From positions 1 to 64,000 of the forward strand of contig NZ_SCOT01000012.1 of assembly GCF_005502465.1 (NCBI RefSeq): 64,000 nucleotides of DNA. The letters run 5' to 3'. The DNA is from Sphingopyxis sp. L1A2A. Its GTDB lineage: Bacteria > Pseudomonadota > Alphaproteobacteria > Sphingomonadales > Sphingomonadaceae. Every line of letters begins with the position of its first letter. Position 1 is the first letter of the stretch. The position numbers and the translations under genes are program-made. This document shows, piece after piece, positions 27,775 through 36,645 of the stretch. The notes beneath the pieces are model-generated. The model searched no databases, was not told where the DNA came from, and saw only the letters and a program-made list of their open reading frames with translations.

Positions 27775-27972
27775 ATGGCGAAAACCAGCCCGGCTGAGTT
27801 TATCAATCAGGTGCGCGCCGAAGCCCGGAAAATCGTTTGGCCTACGGGACGCGAAACGGTGCAGACGACGATCATGGTGCTCATCATGACGACGATCCTG
27901 TCGCTGTTCTTTTTCGGCGTCGACACGGTTTTCAACGCGATCGTCAGCTGGCTGACGTCGCTCGCGCGCTAA
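27775..27972 (+). CDS. secE: Preprotein translocase subunit SecE
   Basis: A 65-aa single-span form of SecE usual in alphaproteobacteria. The conserved cytoplasmic stretch RAEARKIVWPTGRETVQTT at about 14-32 precedes one membrane helix at 33-55. It stabilises SecY in the Sec translocon. It is followed by nusG after 35 nt, the classical pairing. No tRNA-Trp gene lies directly upstream here. Confidence 0.97.
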   Translation: MAKTSPAEFINQVRAEARKIVWPTGRETVQTTIMVLIMTTILSLFFFGVDTVFNAIVSWLTSLAR

Positions 27973-28007
27973 ACGCCGCGGCTTTCAGGGACAGGACACG
28001 GACACAC

Positions 28008-28544
28008 ATGGCGCGCTGGTACATCATTCACGCCTACTCGGGTTTCGAAAACAAGGTGCGCGATTCGGTGCTTTCCGAAGCCGAACGCATGGGCCTCACC
28101 GACTTTGTCGAAGCGGTCGAAGTGCCGGTTGAAACCGTCACCGAGGTCAAGCGCGGCAAGAAGGTTCAGGCCGAACGCAAATTCTTCCCCGGCTACGTCC
28201 TCGCCAAGCTGACGATGACCGACGATGTCTATCACCTCGTCAAGAACACGCCGAAGGTCACCGGCTTCCTGGGCTCGATGGGCAAGCCGCAGGCGATCAG
28301 CGAAGCCGAAGCCGCGCGCATCCTGAACAGCAAGGAAGAGGCTGCGGCCCGCCCGAAGCAGGAAATCCGCGTCGATTACGAAATCGGCGATCAGGTCAAG
28401 GTGCTCGATGGACCCTTCGCCAGCTTCAACGGGCTGGTCGAGGAACTCGATTTCGAAAAGGCGCGCGTCAAGGTGTCGGTGTCGATCTTTGGCCGCGCCA
28501 CCCCGGTCGAGCTCGACTTCGAACAGGTCGAACGCTTCAAATGA
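28008..28544 (+). CDS. nusG: Transcription termination/antitermination factor NusG
   Basis: A 178-aa protein with both NusG domains: NGN at residues 1-110, beginning MARWYIIHAYSGFE and including FFPGYVLAK near 65, and the C-terminal KOW domain with VKVLDGPFASFNG near 135. NusG binds the RNA polymerase clamp and Rho or ribosomal S10. It is co-transcribed with secE. Confidence 0.98.
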   Translation: MARWYIIHAYSGFENKVRDSVLSEAERMGLTDFVEAVEVPVETVTEVKRGKKVQAERKFFPGYVLAKLTMTDDVYHLVKNTPKVTGFLGSMGKPQAISEAEAARILNSKEEAAARPKQEIRVDYEIGDQVKVLDGPFASFNGLVEELDFEKARVKVSVSIFGRATPVELDFEQVERFK

Positions 28545-28550
28545 TTTTGC

Positions 28551-28729
28551 CTTCCCCCTTGATGGGGGAAGGATACGCAGCCTTATCGCGCAGCGATTAG
28601 GCGAAGTTGGATGGGGGTGAGGGTGCGTCCTGGCACCGTCGCTTCAGGCTGAAGCCGCACCCCCTCCGCTGCAACTAGCCAGCAAAGCTGGCAAGTTTCG
28701 CTGCCTCCCCCATGAAGGGGGAGGGTAAG
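28551..28729. repeat. Long imperfect inverted repeat, CTTCCCCCTTGATGGGGG family
   Basis: The segment starts with a CCCCCTTGATGGGGG-like hairpin and ends with CTCCCCCATGAAGGGGGAG; inside are GGATGGGGGTGAGGGTGC and a complementary GCACCCCCTCC arm. It fills the space between nusG and tesB. A related segment occurs at 47645-47799. It is probably a dispersed palindromic element that can act as a terminator. Confidence 0.6.
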
Positions 28730-28740
28730 GGGGCCGCACG

Positions 28741-29670
28741 ATGACAATCCTCTCCCCCGATCAAATCCAGGACCGCATCGAGCGCGCGCGAGAGATTCAC
28801 GCCAGCGTCGACGCGGCGAAAGTCGTCGGCGCGGTCGCGCGGCTGTTCGATCTGAGCCCCGCCGACGAACCCGATGAATTTACGTTTCCGGCGCTCGCGA
28901 CCACCGCGCGCGAGCGGATTTTCGGCGGGCAGGTGATCGCGCAGGCGATGGTCGCCGCGGCGCGCACCGTCGGTGCGGGCAAAGAGGTTCATTCGCTCCA
29001 CGCCTATTTCCTGCGCGGCGGCGACGAGACCAAGCCGCTGCATTTCCGCGTCCACCGCGATTTCGACGGGCGCAGCTTTGCCAACCGCCGCGTCGTCGTG
29101 CGGCAGGACGGCAAGGTCATCTTCAACCTCACCGCCTCGTTCCAGCTGCCGGCGCTGGGTCTGGCGCATCAGGTGCCGATGCCCGACCTGTTGCCGCCCG
29201 AGGAATGCCGCGACTTTCTGGAGACGATCGCCGCCGATCCGAATATTTCGGATCAGGCGTTCGCGCATATGGCGCGGCGGCGGCCCTTTGAGCTGCGCAA
29301 CCACCGTCCGCCTGCATCGGCGAAGGCGACCCAGCATTATCAATGGTTCCGCGTCGCCGCATCGATCGGCGACGACCCGCTGGTGCACCGCGCCTTCCTC
29401 GCCTTTGCCTCCGATATGGGGCTGTTGTCGTCGGCGATGCTGCCGCACGGGCTCAACTGGTCGACCCCGGGGCTGTTTTCGACCAGCCTCGACCATGCGA
29501 TGTGGTTTCACAATGACATCCGCGTCGACGAATGGTTCGTGTTCGTGATGGACAGCGACTGGACCGGCGGCAGCCGCGGGATCAACCGCGGTTCGATCTA
29601 TCGCCGCGACGGCACCCTGATCGCCTCGGCGGTGCAGGAAGGGTTGTTGCGCTACGATCCGCCCGCATAA
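28741..29670 (+). CDS. tesB: Acyl-CoA thioesterase II
   Basis: A 309-aa double-hotdog thioesterase. Recognisable stretches are RIFGGQVIAQAMVAAARTV near residue 60, HSLHAYFLRGGD near 85 (with the catalytic-region motif of TesB) and a C-terminal SLDHAMWFH-like segment near 250 followed by a DSDWTGGSRG segment. It hydrolyses medium and long acyl-CoA to free acid and CoA. It interrupts the usual nusG-rplK junction, separated from both sides by repeats. Confidence 0.94.
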   Translation: MTILSPDQIQDRIERAREIHASVDAAKVVGAVARLFDLSPADEPDEFTFPALATTARERIFGGQVIAQAMVAAARTVGAGKEVHSLHAYFLRGGDETKPLHFRVHRDFDGRSFANRRVVVRQDGKVIFNLTASFQLPALGLAHQVPMPDLLPPEECRDFLETIAADPNISDQAFAHMARRRPFELRNHRPPASAKATQHYQWFRVAASIGDDPLVHRAFLAFASDMGLLSSAMLPHGLNWSTPGLFSTSLDHAMWFHNDIRVDEWFVFVMDSDWTGGSRGINRGSIYRRDGTLIASAVQEGLLRYDPPA

Positions 29671-29782
29671 GGCTTGTTTTTCGCGGTGTTTGCGCTTATG
29701 CGCGCCGCTTCGCGTCAGATACGGGCGTGATTCCGCGCGGGAGGAAGGGGTGATGCCCTTCTGTTCGACCGCTTATTTTGAG

Positions 29783-29801
29783 CCCCGGACCGGGTCCGGG
29801 G
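29783..29801 (+). promoter_or_regulatory. Perfect hairpin in the rplK leader
   Basis: CCCCGGAC-cgg-GTCCGGGG forms an 8-bp all-perfect stem 23 nt before the rplK start, with no T-run. It may be a leader element for L11/L1 control or a fragment of the dispersed CCCGGA repeat family. Confidence 0.4.
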
Positions 29802-29824
29802 CGACAGAAAGATAGGAGGCCTTC

Positions 29825-30256
29825 ATGGCTAAGAAGATCAGCGGCTACATCAAGCTGCAAGTTCCGGCAGGGACCGCAAACCCCTCGCCGCCGCTCGGGC
29901 CGGCACTCGGCCAGCGCGGTGTCAACATCATGGAATTCTGCAAGGCGTTCAACGCCGCGACGGATGGCATGGAAAAAGGCACCCCGACCCCGACCATCAT
30001 CACCGTGTTCGCCGACAAGAGCTTTTCGTTCGTCACGAAGACCCCCCCGGCGACCTATCTGATCAAGAAGGCCGCAAACCTGAAGTCGGGTTCGAAAGAG
30101 CCGGGCAAGATCAGCGGCGGCAAGATCGCCCGCTCGAAACTGACCGAAATCGCCGAGATCAAGATGAAGGATCTCAACGCGAACGATCTGGAACAAGCGA
30201 CGAAGATCATCGAGGGCAGCGCGCGCTCGATGGGCCTCGAAGTGACGGAGGGCTGA
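29825..30256 (+). CDS. rplK: 50S ribosomal protein L11
   Basis: A 143-aa L11 with the conserved start ([14 protein letters not shown]), [19 protein letters not shown] near residue 21, and the RNA-binding C-terminal domain ending in [10 protein letters not shown]. It forms the GTPase-associated stalk base with 23S rRNA. A strong AGGAGG precedes the ATG. It is the first gene of rplKA, 4 nt before rplA. Confidence 0.98.
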   Translation: MAKKISGYIKLQVPAGTANPSPPLGPALGQRGVNIMEFCKAFNAATDGMEKGTPTPTIITVFADKSFSFVTKTPPATYLIKKAANLKSGSKEPGKISGGKIARSKLTEIAEIKMKDLNANDLEQATKIIEGSARSMGLEVTEG

Positions 30257-30260
30257 TCCG

Positions 30261-30959
30261 ATGGCAAAGCTGACCAAAAAGCAGAAATCCCTCGAGGGCA
30301 AGGTTGACAGCCTCAAGCTGCACACCGTCGACGAAGCGCTCAAGACCGTGCGCGAGCTGGCCTCGGCCAAGTTCGACGAAACGCTCGAAATCGCGATGAA
30401 CCTGGGCGTCGACCCGCGCCACGCCGACCAGATGGTCCGCGGCGTCGTGACGCTGCCCGCCGGGACCGGCAAGGACGTCAAGGTTGCCGTGTTCGCACGC
30501 GGCGACAACGCCGACAAGGCGCTGGCCGCCGGCGCCGACAAGGTCGGTGCCGAAGACCTGATGGAAGACATGCTCGCGGGCAACCTCGACTATGGCCGCG
30601 TCATCGCGACGCCGGACATGATGGGCATCGTCGGCCGCCTCGGCAAGACGCTGGGTCCGAAGGGCCTGATGCCGAACCCGAAGCTGGGCACCGTGACCCC
30701 GAACGTCGCCGAAGCCGTGAAGGCCGCCAAGGGCGGTCAGATCGAATTTCGCGTCGAAAAGGTCGGCATCATCCACGCCGGCCTGGGCAAGCTGTCGTTC
30801 GGCGAGGAAAAGCTCCGCCAGAACTTCGACGCCTTCGTCGATGCGATCGTCAAGGCGAAGCCGGCCGGCGCGAAGGGCAAATATGTCCGCAAGATCGCGC
30901 TGTCGTCGTCGATGGGCCCGGGCGTGAAGGTCGATACGGCCGACGTGACCGGCACCTGA
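30261..30959 (+). CDS. rplA: 50S ribosomal protein L1
   Basis: A 232-aa L1 with the two-domain pattern and the signature [18 protein letters not shown] at about 130-147. L1 forms the ribosomal L1 stalk and in many bacteria represses its own operon by binding the leader. A clear intrinsic terminator follows 25 nt after the stop, so rplKA is an operon separated from rplJL. Confidence 0.98.
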   Translation: MAKLTKKQKSLEGKVDSLKLHTVDEALKTVRELASAKFDETLEIAMNLGVDPRHADQMVRGVVTLPAGTGKDVKVAVFARGDNADKALAAGADKVGAEDLMEDMLAGNLDYGRVIATPDMMGIVGRLGKTLGPKGLMPNPKLGTVTPNVAEAVKAAKGGQIEFRVEKVGIIHAGLGKLSFGEEKLRQNFDAFVDAIVKAKPAGAKGKYVRKIALSSSMGPGVKVDTADVTGT

Positions 30960-30983
30960 TCGAAGCGCACATGATTTAGGGAA

Positions 30984-31012
30984 GGGCCGGGGGAAACTCC
31001 GGCCCTTTTCTT
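30984..31012 (+). terminator. Intrinsic terminator of rplKA
   Basis: GGGCCGGGG-GAAA-CTCCGGCCC is a 9-bp stem capped by a GNRA tetraloop and followed by TTTTCTT. It sits directly after rplA. Confidence 0.92.
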
Positions 31013-31322
31013 ATGGGCTGGTCTGGGGGTGGCGGACGGCCATGGCCTCCTTTTGTCGTCGCGGGGCCGGTCCGGTCGGCGCAAGGGCTGCGTGATATTC
31101 CAAAGTTCAGTAAAGTTCAGCCCTGTGCGCACCCCGATTTGGACCTCGCGTCGTGCTGGACGCGCCGACACGCCCCGCCATGGTCGTACCGGCAAGCCGG
31201 GCAGCGACCGCTTTATCCACCAAATGAAAGAGCGGGATGAAGGCTGGCACAGCGGAATAATGTAGGAAAGGCCTTTTTGAAGGCGACGCCTGCTTTGGGG
31301 TGGGGAGCGGACATCCTGCCGT

Positions 31323-31413
31323 CGTCACCCCCGACTTGATCCGGGGTCCATGACCTCTTGCGCCGCGCTATGCCGCGAGGGCGGATGGGTCCCGGATCAT
31401 GTCCGGGATGACG
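31323..31413. repeat. Dispersed inverted repeat, CCGGACTTGATCCGGGGTCC family (copy 1)
   Basis: The outer arms CGTCACCCCCGACTTGATCC and a right arm ending CGGGATGACG enclose a short variable centre. A second full copy is at 60618-60707 and a half copy at 47565-47592. Confidence 0.7.
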
Positions 31414-31466
31414 AAATCGGAGGTCTGTGATCGGTCGAAAGCAGCCACGCCCCATTTCCGCTCGTG

Positions 31467-31531
31467 TCGAGCGAAGTCGAGACACCCATCGAGATAGCGC
31501 CGCGCCTGAGGGGCATCTCGACTTCGCTCGA
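31467..31531. repeat. 16-bp perfect inverted repeat
   Basis: TCGAGCGAAGTCGAGA (31467-31482) and its exact complement at 31516-31531 are separated by 33 nt. This word is a common intergenic palindrome in sphingomonads and may act as a terminator for ccmB. Confidence 0.65.
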
Positions 31532-31555
31532 TGCGAACGGGATTGAGAGAGACGT

Positions 31556-32203
31556 TTACTCGCGCAGCCCCCGCATCGCCGCGCCCGCCGCGAACGGCCC
31601 GATCATCGTCAGCAGCAAGCTCGTCGCGGCCAGCAACTTCATCGCCCCGCGTCCCGACGGGTCGAGCATTCCGGCGCCAAAGATCAGCAGGGGCACCGCG
31701 AGCGGCAGCACCAGCAGCCCGCCGATCGCGTTCCCTCCTTTCAGCCCCGCGGTCAGCGCCGCGCTCAGCACCGCCAGCGACGCCAGCGCCGGGATCGCAA
31801 TCGCAATGCCGACCGCCAGCACGTCCACCCGCGCCGCATCCTGCGCCAGCAACGCCGCTGCGGGGAGCAGCGCGATCATCAACGGCAGCCCAAAAGCGAT
31901 GGCGTGTGCGATGATCTTCACCGTCGCAATCACTTCGTCGGCGATCCCGCGCACCGCGAGCTGGTCGAGCACTCCGGCATCGCGGTCGGGCCGCACCAGC
32001 CGGTCGATCGGTAGCAATGCCGCGAGCAACGCCGCGACCCACACCATCCCGCCGCCCGCGCGGCGCAGCAACGGCGCATCCGGTCCCACCGCAAAAGGAA
32101 AGGCGGTGGCGACGAGCAAGAAGAACAGCACCGGCAACCACAGCGCCCCGCTGCCCCAAGCACGACGCAGGTCGCGCCAGAACAGGGCGAGGAGGGTGGT
32201 CAT
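31556..32203 (-). CDS. ccmB: Heme exporter protein CcmB
   Basis: A 215-aa membrane protein with six hydrophobic segments and the CcmB pattern (FWRDLRRAWGSG near the start and LDQLAVRGI near residue 78). With CcmA it forms the ABC module that drives cytochrome c maturation by releasing heme-loaded CcmE. I prefer ATG 32203, with GAGGA 6 nt upstream, over ATG 32209. It follows ccmA with a 96-bp palindromic repeat between them. The other ccm genes are not in the window. Confidence 0.93.
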   Translation of the reverse strand: MTTLLALFWRDLRRAWGSGALWLPVLFFLLVATAFPFAVGPDAPLLRRAGGGMVWVAALLAALLPIDRLVRPDRDAGVLDQLAVRGIADEVIATVKIIAHAIAFGLPLMIALLPAAALLAQDAARVDVLAVGIAIAIPALASLAVLSAALTAGLKGGNAIGGLLVLPLAVPLLIFGAGMLDPSGRGAMKLLAATSLLLTMIGPFAAGAAMRGLRE

Positions 32204-32213
32204 GCGCATTCCT

Positions 32214-32309
32214 CGTCATTGCGAGGCGCGTAGCGACGAAGCAATCCCCAGCTATCGACCTCGTGCAAGATCGACAGCTGGGGATTGCTTCGCTTCGCTC
32301 GCAATGACG
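32214..32309. repeat. Nested palindrome, CGTCATTGCGAG family (copy 1)
   Basis: The outer arms run from CGTCATTGCGAG to CTCGCAATGACG. An inner stem (CCCAGCT.TCGA with TCGA.AGCTGGG, one mismatch) differs in sequence from the other copies. It lies between ccmA and ccmB inside their presumed operon. Copies 2 and 3 are at 35809 and 62162. Confidence 0.8.
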
Positions 32310-32318
32310 GATGAATCG

Positions 32319-32903
32319 TCATGCCGTCGCCCCCATATCGAGCTCAGCCAGATCATCGCCCCCCAGCGCAAAATGCGACGCTAGCAGCACCGCGCCGCCA
32401 TTCGCCCGATGCGCCGCGATCGCCATGACGAGCCGCGCCTGCGCCGCATCGTCCATGCCGTTGGCAGGCTCGTCGAGCAGCCAGATCGGCGCCCCGCTCG
32501 CAATCACGCGCACCATCGCGGCGCGCTTGCGTTGCCCGGTCGACAGCATTGCGACCGGTACGTCGCTCAGCGGCGCCAGCGCCATCGCCGCCATCGCGCG
32601 GTCGACGGCATGGCCATCGACGGTATCGACCCGCGCCCAGAAATCGAGCGCGCGGCGCAGCGGCAGTTCGGGGTCGAGCGCCGAGGCTTCGTCGATCAGC
32701 GCGCTGCGCCCGCGGCGCTCGACCGTCCCCGCCGCCGCGTGCAGCAATCCCGCGGCCAGACGGATCAGGCTCGATTTGCCCGCGCCATTGGGGCCGCGCA
32801 GCCACAGCGCCGCGCCGGGATTGAGCGCCAGCGACAGATTTTCAAATAGCAGCCGGTCGCCGCGAATACACGCCACATTGTCGAGCCGCAGCAACTCGCT
32901 CAC
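32319..32903 (-). CDS. ccmA: Heme exporter ATP-binding protein CcmA
   Basis: A 194-aa ABC ATPase with Walker A GPNGAGKSS near residue 38, signature LSTGQRKRAAM near 120 and Walker B IWLLDEPANGMD near 140. It powers heme handling for cytochrome c maturation with CcmB. Its GTG start overlaps the metallopeptidase stop by 4 nt (GTGA), so the two are coupled. Confidence 0.95.
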   Translation of the reverse strand: MSELLRLDNVACIRGDRLLFENLSLALNPGAALWLRGPNGAGKSSLIRLAAGLLHAAAGTVERRGRSALIDEASALDPELPLRRALDFWARVDTVDGHAVDRAMAAMALAPLSDVPVAMLSTGQRKRAAMVRVIASGAPIWLLDEPANGMDDAAQARLVMAIAAHRANGGAVLLASHFALGGDDLAELDMGATA

Positions 32904-33331
32904 GCCATATCTTCCAGCGCGTGCATATCATCGTCCGAAAAGCCGAAATGATGTCCGATCTCGTGGATCAGCACATGGCGGACCAGCCGGTCGAGCCGCT
33001 CGCCGGTCTCGATCCACTCGACCAGGATCGGCACGCGGTACAGCGTCACCCGGTCGGGCATCCCGCCGCTTTCGCTGACGCTGCGTTCGGTCAGCGGGCG
33101 GCCTTCGTACAGGCCGGTCAGCTCATAAGGATGCTCGATGTCGAGTGATTTCAGTACCGCGTCGTCGGCAAACTCCTCGATGGCGATCACCACGCCCTCG
33201 ATATGCGGCTTGAACACATCGGGCATCGTCGCCAGCGCCGCCTCGGCCATGGCGAACAGCGCATCGGCGTCGGGCGCGGTTCCGGTCCAGATGCCAGACA
33301 GGGCGGGGGGCAGGGCAGACTTGTCGCTCAT
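32900..33331 (-). CDS. Minimal zincin-like metallopeptidase (DUF1025 family)
   Basis: A 143-aa protein of the small metallopeptidase family. The C-terminal [20 protein letters not shown] near residues 123-142 contains the HExxH zinc motif. No signal peptide is seen, so it is probably cytosolic. Its substrate is unknown. ATG 33331 gives the family-typical length; longer starts run into phhB. It is coupled to ccmA by a GTGA overlap and divergent from phhB across 51 bp. Confidence 0.88.
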   Translation of the reverse strand: MSDKSALPPALSGIWTGTAPDADALFAMAEAALATMPDVFKPHIEGVVIAIEEFADDAVLKSLDIEHPYELTGLYEGRPLTERSVSESGGMPDRVTLYRVPILVEWIETGERLDRLVRHVLIHEIGHHFGFSDDDMHALEDMA

Positions 33332-33382
33332 CGCGCCCTTCCTTATGGCGGGCGCACGGCCTTTACCAGCGGGAGAACAATC

Positions 33383-33670
33383 ATGGTCCAGAAACTCGAC
33401 GACGACGCCCGCACCGCCTTGCTCGCGCGTTTCCCCGACTGGGCGCACGAACCGGCGCGCGACGCGATCACCCGCCGCTTCAAATTCGCCGACTTCGCGC
33501 AGGCGTTCGGCTTTATGGCCAGCGTTGCCATCATCGCCGAAAAAATGGACCATCACCCCGAATGGTCGAACATCTATAACCGCGTCGACATATTGCTGAC
33601 GACGCACGACGCCGATGGGTTGTCAGAACGCGATGCGCGGCTGGCCGAAGCGATCGAGCGGCTGCTCTGA
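33383..33670 (+). CDS. phhB: 4a-hydroxytetrahydrobiopterin dehydratase (PCD/DCoH)
   Basis: A 95-aa enzyme with the pterin-4a-carbinolamine dehydratase signature [19 protein letters not shown] at about 53-71 and the [11 protein letters not shown] motif after it. It regenerates the pterin cofactor for aromatic amino-acid hydroxylases. GGGAGA lies 8 nt before the ATG. The next gene follows after 4 nt. Confidence 0.94.
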   Translation: MVQKLDDDARTALLARFPDWAHEPARDAITRRFKFADFAQAFGFMASVAIIAEKMDHHPEWSNIYNRVDILLTTHDADGLSERDARLAEAIERLL

Positions 33671-33674
33671 TCGC

Positions 33675-34316
33675 ATGATCCGCTTTGACCCGTCGCATCA
33701 GCTGCTCGCCGTCGGGGTCGCGATCCTCGCGGGGTTTGTCGATGCGATCGGTTTCGTCGAATCGGCGGGTTTTTTTGTGTCGTTCATGACCGGCAATTCT
33801 ACCCGGCTCGCGGTCGGGCTGGCCGAGGGACAGCACGCGGCGCTCGTCGCCGCGATCATCATCGCGGTCTTTGTCGCGGGCGTCGTGGCGGGGGCGCTGG
33901 TTGGCGCGCACGCCGGACGGCGGCGGACCCCCGCCGTGCTGCTCGGCGTGACCATCTTGCTGGCAATTGCAACCACGCTGCGGCTCGACGGTGAGGCTTG
34001 GGGAGCAATCCTGTCGCTCGCGCTCGCGATGGGTATTGCCAATGCCGCCATCGCGGGCCGCGACGGGGCGGTGGTCGGGGTCACCTATATGACCGGCACT
34101 TTGGTGCAGATGGGGCAGAAAATGGCCAATGCCCTGCGCGGCGAGGGCGATCGCCGCTGGCTGCACCATTTCGGTTTGTGGGCGGCGCTGGTCGGCGGCG
34201 CGTTGCTTGGCGCGCGCGCTGTGCTCTGGTCGCCGCCGCTGGCTTATGTGCTGGCGGTGGGGCTGGCCGCGGCGCTCGCGCTCCGCGCGGGCTGGATCGT
34301 CCGGCGAACCGTATAG
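33675..34316 (+). CDS. DUF1275 (YoaK) family membrane protein
   Basis: A 213-aa membrane protein with six hydrophobic segments. GFVDAIGFVE near residue 20 and FVSFMTGNSTRLAVGL near 34 are the family signature. Function is unknown; members are suspected small-molecule transporters. It starts 4 nt after phhB and is probably co-transcribed. Confidence 0.9.
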   Translation: MIRFDPSHQLLAVGVAILAGFVDAIGFVESAGFFVSFMTGNSTRLAVGLAEGQHAALVAAIIIAVFVAGVVAGALVGAHAGRRRTPAVLLGVTILLAIATTLRLDGEAWGAILSLALAMGIANAAIAGRDGAVVGVTYMTGTLVQMGQKMANALRGEGDRRWLHHFGLWAALVGGALLGARAVLWSPPLAYVLAVGLAAALALRAGWIVRRTV

Positions 34317-34394
34317 GCCCATCGCTCGGGCCTTGCCTTCGCGCATGATCCGTTCCAAACGACCGCAATAAAGTAACAATGGGGAGCCGACTAC

Positions 34395-35792
34395 ATGACC
34401 AACAGCCTGTTGCGCCGTAAACCGATCGTTCCGGAACAGCAGGAGGGGCATGGGCTCGCCCGCACGCTTGGCTGGCCGCATCTGATCGCGCTCGGCGTCG
34501 GCGCGATTGTCGGCACCGGCATCCTGACCCTCATCGGGGTTGGCGCAGACAAGGCGGGGCCCTCGGTCATCCTGTCCTTCGCGATCGCCGGGCTGATCTG
34601 CGCCTGCGCCGCGCTCGCTTATGCCGAAATGGCGACGATGATCCCCGCGTCGGGCAGCGCCTATACGTACAGCTATGTCGTCATCGGCGAACTGATCGCA
34701 TGGGTGGTCGGGTGGAGCCTGATCCTCGAATATTCGCTGGTGGTCAGCGCGGTCGCGGTCGGCTGGTCGGGCTATGCCGCGCCGTTGCTGGAGGCGTGGG
34801 CCGGGGTGCCGATGGCGTTGATGCAGGGGCCGGAACTTGGCGGTATCGTCAATCTGCCCGCGATCGCGATCATCGCGGTGGTGGCGGGCCTGCTGCTCGT
34901 CGGCACGCGCGAAAGCGCGACGCTCAACGCGACCCTCGTGGTCGTCAAAGTCATCGCGCTGGTGATCTTTGTCGCGGTCGCGCTCCCCGCCTTCAACGCC
35001 GCCAATCTCGAACCCTTCAGCCCCTATGGATTTGCCAAGCATATGGGCCCCGACGGCGTAGAGCGCGGTGTGATGGCCGCCGCGGCGATCATCTTTTTCG
35101 CCTTTTACGGCTTCGACGCCATTGCCACCGCGGCTGAGGAAACGCGCAACCCCGACCGCGACCTCAAGATCGGGATCGTCGGGTCGATGTTCGTCTGCGT
35201 CGTCATCTATATCGCGGTCGCAGTCGCTGCGGTCGGCGCCATCGCCTACACCCGCTTTGCCAACAGCCCCGAACCGCTGGCGCTGATCCTGCGCGAACTG
35301 GGCAGCCCGCTGGCGGCGCAATATCTCGCGGTGTCGGCGATCATCGCGTTGCCGACCGTCATCCTCGCCTTTTTCTATGGCCAGAGCCGCATCTTTTTCA
35401 CCATGGCGCGCGACGGGTTGCTTCCCGCCAGCCTGGCCAAGCTGTCGTCGCGCGGGACGCCGGTGCGGATCACCATCTTCACCGCGCTTGTCGTCGCGGT
35501 GCTGGCGGGCTTCATCCCGCTCGGCGAGCTGGCGGCGCTGGCCAATGCCGGAACGCTGGCGGCGTTCATCGCGGTGTCGCTGTGCATGCTGATCATGCGC
35601 GTCCGGGCGCCCGATGCGCCGCGCACCTTCCGTGCGCCATTGCCATGGGTAGTCGGCCTCGGCGCGATCGGCGGCTGCCTCTACCTCTTCTACAGCCTGC
35701 CGGCGCAGACGCAGCTGTGGTTCCTGGTGTGGAATGTCGGCGGGCTGGGGGTCTATTTTCTCTACGCCCGGCGGAATGCAGTGGTCGGGTAG
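34395..35792 (+). CDS. APC-superfamily amino-acid permease
   Basis: A 465-aa permease with about 12 membrane segments. GVGAIVGTGILTLIG near residue 35 is the substrate-binding glycine motif of the APC fold, and FFAFYGFDAIATAAEETRNP near 230 is typical of the cationic amino-acid transporter subgroup. GGGGAG lies 8 nt before the ATG. A palindromic repeat just after the stop may end transcription. Confidence 0.93.
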   Translation: MTNSLLRRKPIVPEQQEGHGLARTLGWPHLIALGVGAIVGTGILTLIGVGADKAGPSVILSFAIAGLICACAALAYAEMATMIPASGSAYTYSYVVIGELIAWVVGWSLILEYSLVVSAVAVGWSGYAAPLLEAWAGVPMALMQGPELGGIVNLPAIAIIAVVAGLLLVGTRESATLNATLVVVKVIALVIFVAVALPAFNAANLEPFSPYGFAKHMGPDGVERGVMAAAAIIFFAFYGFDAIATAAEETRNPDRDLKIGIVGSMFVCVVIYIAVAVAAVGAIAYTRFANSPEPLALILRELGSPLAAQYLAVSAIIALPTVILAFFYGQSRIFFTMARDGLLPASLAKLSSRGTPVRITIFTALVVAVLAGFIPLGELAALANAGTLAAFIAVSLCMLIMRVRAPDAPRTFRAPLPWVVGLGAIGGCLYLFYSLPAQTQLWFLVWNVGGLGVYFLYARRNAVVG

Positions 35793-35808
35793 CTGGAGCA
35801 TAAATCTT

Positions 35809-35891
35809 CGTCATTGCGAGGAGCGAAGCGACGCGGCAATCCAGAGGTGGCGTAAACCGCTCTGGATTGCTTCGCTTCGCTCGCAATGACG
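35809..35891. repeat. Nested palindrome, CGTCATTGCGAG family (copy 2)
   Basis: It has the same outer arms as copy 1 (32214-32309). The inner stem is CCAGAG with CTCTGG. It lies just after the permease gene, between convergent genes, where it could terminate transcription. Confidence 0.8.
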
Positions 35892-35935
35892 AATCGAGAG
35901 AGTAGAAGAGGTTCGTCGAGGCTTGGGGTCCGCGC

Positions 35936-36253
35936 TCAGTCGAACAACTCGCTCAAAAAGCTCTTCTTGTAATTCTTCTTGTACGGCTTGCTGCCGTAAT
36001 AGCGGTCGTCGTGCCCCTGCTCGCGATACTGCGGCGGCTGCTGATAGGGCTGCTGCGGCGGAGGTGGCGGTGCCGACGCGCGCGGGGCAGGGGCCGCCGC
36101 CGCTTCGCTGCGCTCGATGATCTTGTCGAGCTCGCCGCGGTCCAGCCACACGCCGCGGCATTGCGGGCAATAATCGATCTCGATTCCCTGTCGCTCCGAC
36201 ATCGTCAAATTCACGCGGCAGGTCGGGCAAAGCAGCCCTGGGGCATCGGTCAC
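35936..36253 (-). CDS. Zinc-ribbon (zf-TFIIB) protein
   Basis: A 105-aa protein. Two CxxC pairs, CPTC near residue 9 and CPQC near 30, and GVWLDRGELDKIIER right after them match the zf-TFIIB family. A long Pro/Gln/Ala-rich linker and a basic, Tyr/Lys-rich tail follow. Function is unknown. I chose GTG 36253, preceded by an AAGGAAAGG box, because it gives the family-typical N-terminus. Confidence 0.85.
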   Translation of the reverse strand: MTDAPGLLCPTCRVNLTMSERQGIEIDYCPQCRGVWLDRGELDKIIERSEAAAAPAPRASAPPPPPQQPYQQPPQYREQGHDDRYYGSKPYKKNYKKSFLSELFD

Positions 36254-36318
36254 GGATTTTCCTTTCCTTCGGGGGGTAACGCCGGGTTCAACGCAGCAGG
36301 GGCGCCGCGCGTTCCGCC

Positions 36319-36645
36319 TCACCTAGATGGCGTTTTCCAGTCAAACGGCAAGGGTGCCTCGCGAAAGGCAAAGCGGTCGAGGTGCCGCGCGACGGCGCCC
36401 TGCAATCCTTCCAGCTGCGCGGCGACGCTGGCGTCGATGCGGACCGACAGGGCGTCGGGTCCGGCGTCGAAAGTCACCAGCGCATCGTCCGGCCAGTCGG
36501 CGCCGCGGGCGTCCTTCGGAAAGGTCACGGTGCCGCGGTCGGCGGTGAAGTTGACGGGCAAATTATGCTGCCAGTGCTTGCACAGCTGTTGCAGATATTT
36601 GCTGGCGTGGGCGGTCGGCACCGCCGCGATGGCGCTGACCGCCAT
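36319..36645 (-). CDS. DUF2218 family protein
   Basis: A 108-aa soluble protein. The N-terminus (ASKYLQQLCKHWQHN) and the GTVTFPKD segment near residue 40 match DUF2218, a small family of unknown function often found beside metal- or siderophore-related genes. Its ATG overlaps the PadR stop (TGATG), so it is likely co-expressed with that regulator. Confidence 0.85.
   Translation of the reverse strand: MAVSAIAAVPTAHASKYLQQLCKHWQHNLPVNFTADRGTVTFPKDARGADWPDDALVTFDAGPDALSVRIDASVAAQLEGLQGAVARHLDRFAFREAPLPFDWKTPSR

Larger units (their letters stand above)
31013..31555. other. Gene-free interval with dispersed repeats
   Basis: No supported gene. The first 300 bases contain only short frames. The rest holds two palindromic repeats (31323-31413 and 31467-31531), described separately, leading up to the end of ccmB. 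Confidence 0.6.

Noticed and set aside
28551-28729. Possible CRISPR-like repeats between nusG and tesB
   Set aside because: The segment is a single long inverted repeat, not regularly spaced direct repeats with spacers.
33531-35801. Minus-strand frame of 756 codons across phhB, DUF1275 and permease genes
   Set aside because: It overlaps three well-supported plus-strand genes and is an Arg/Asp-rich antisense artefact.
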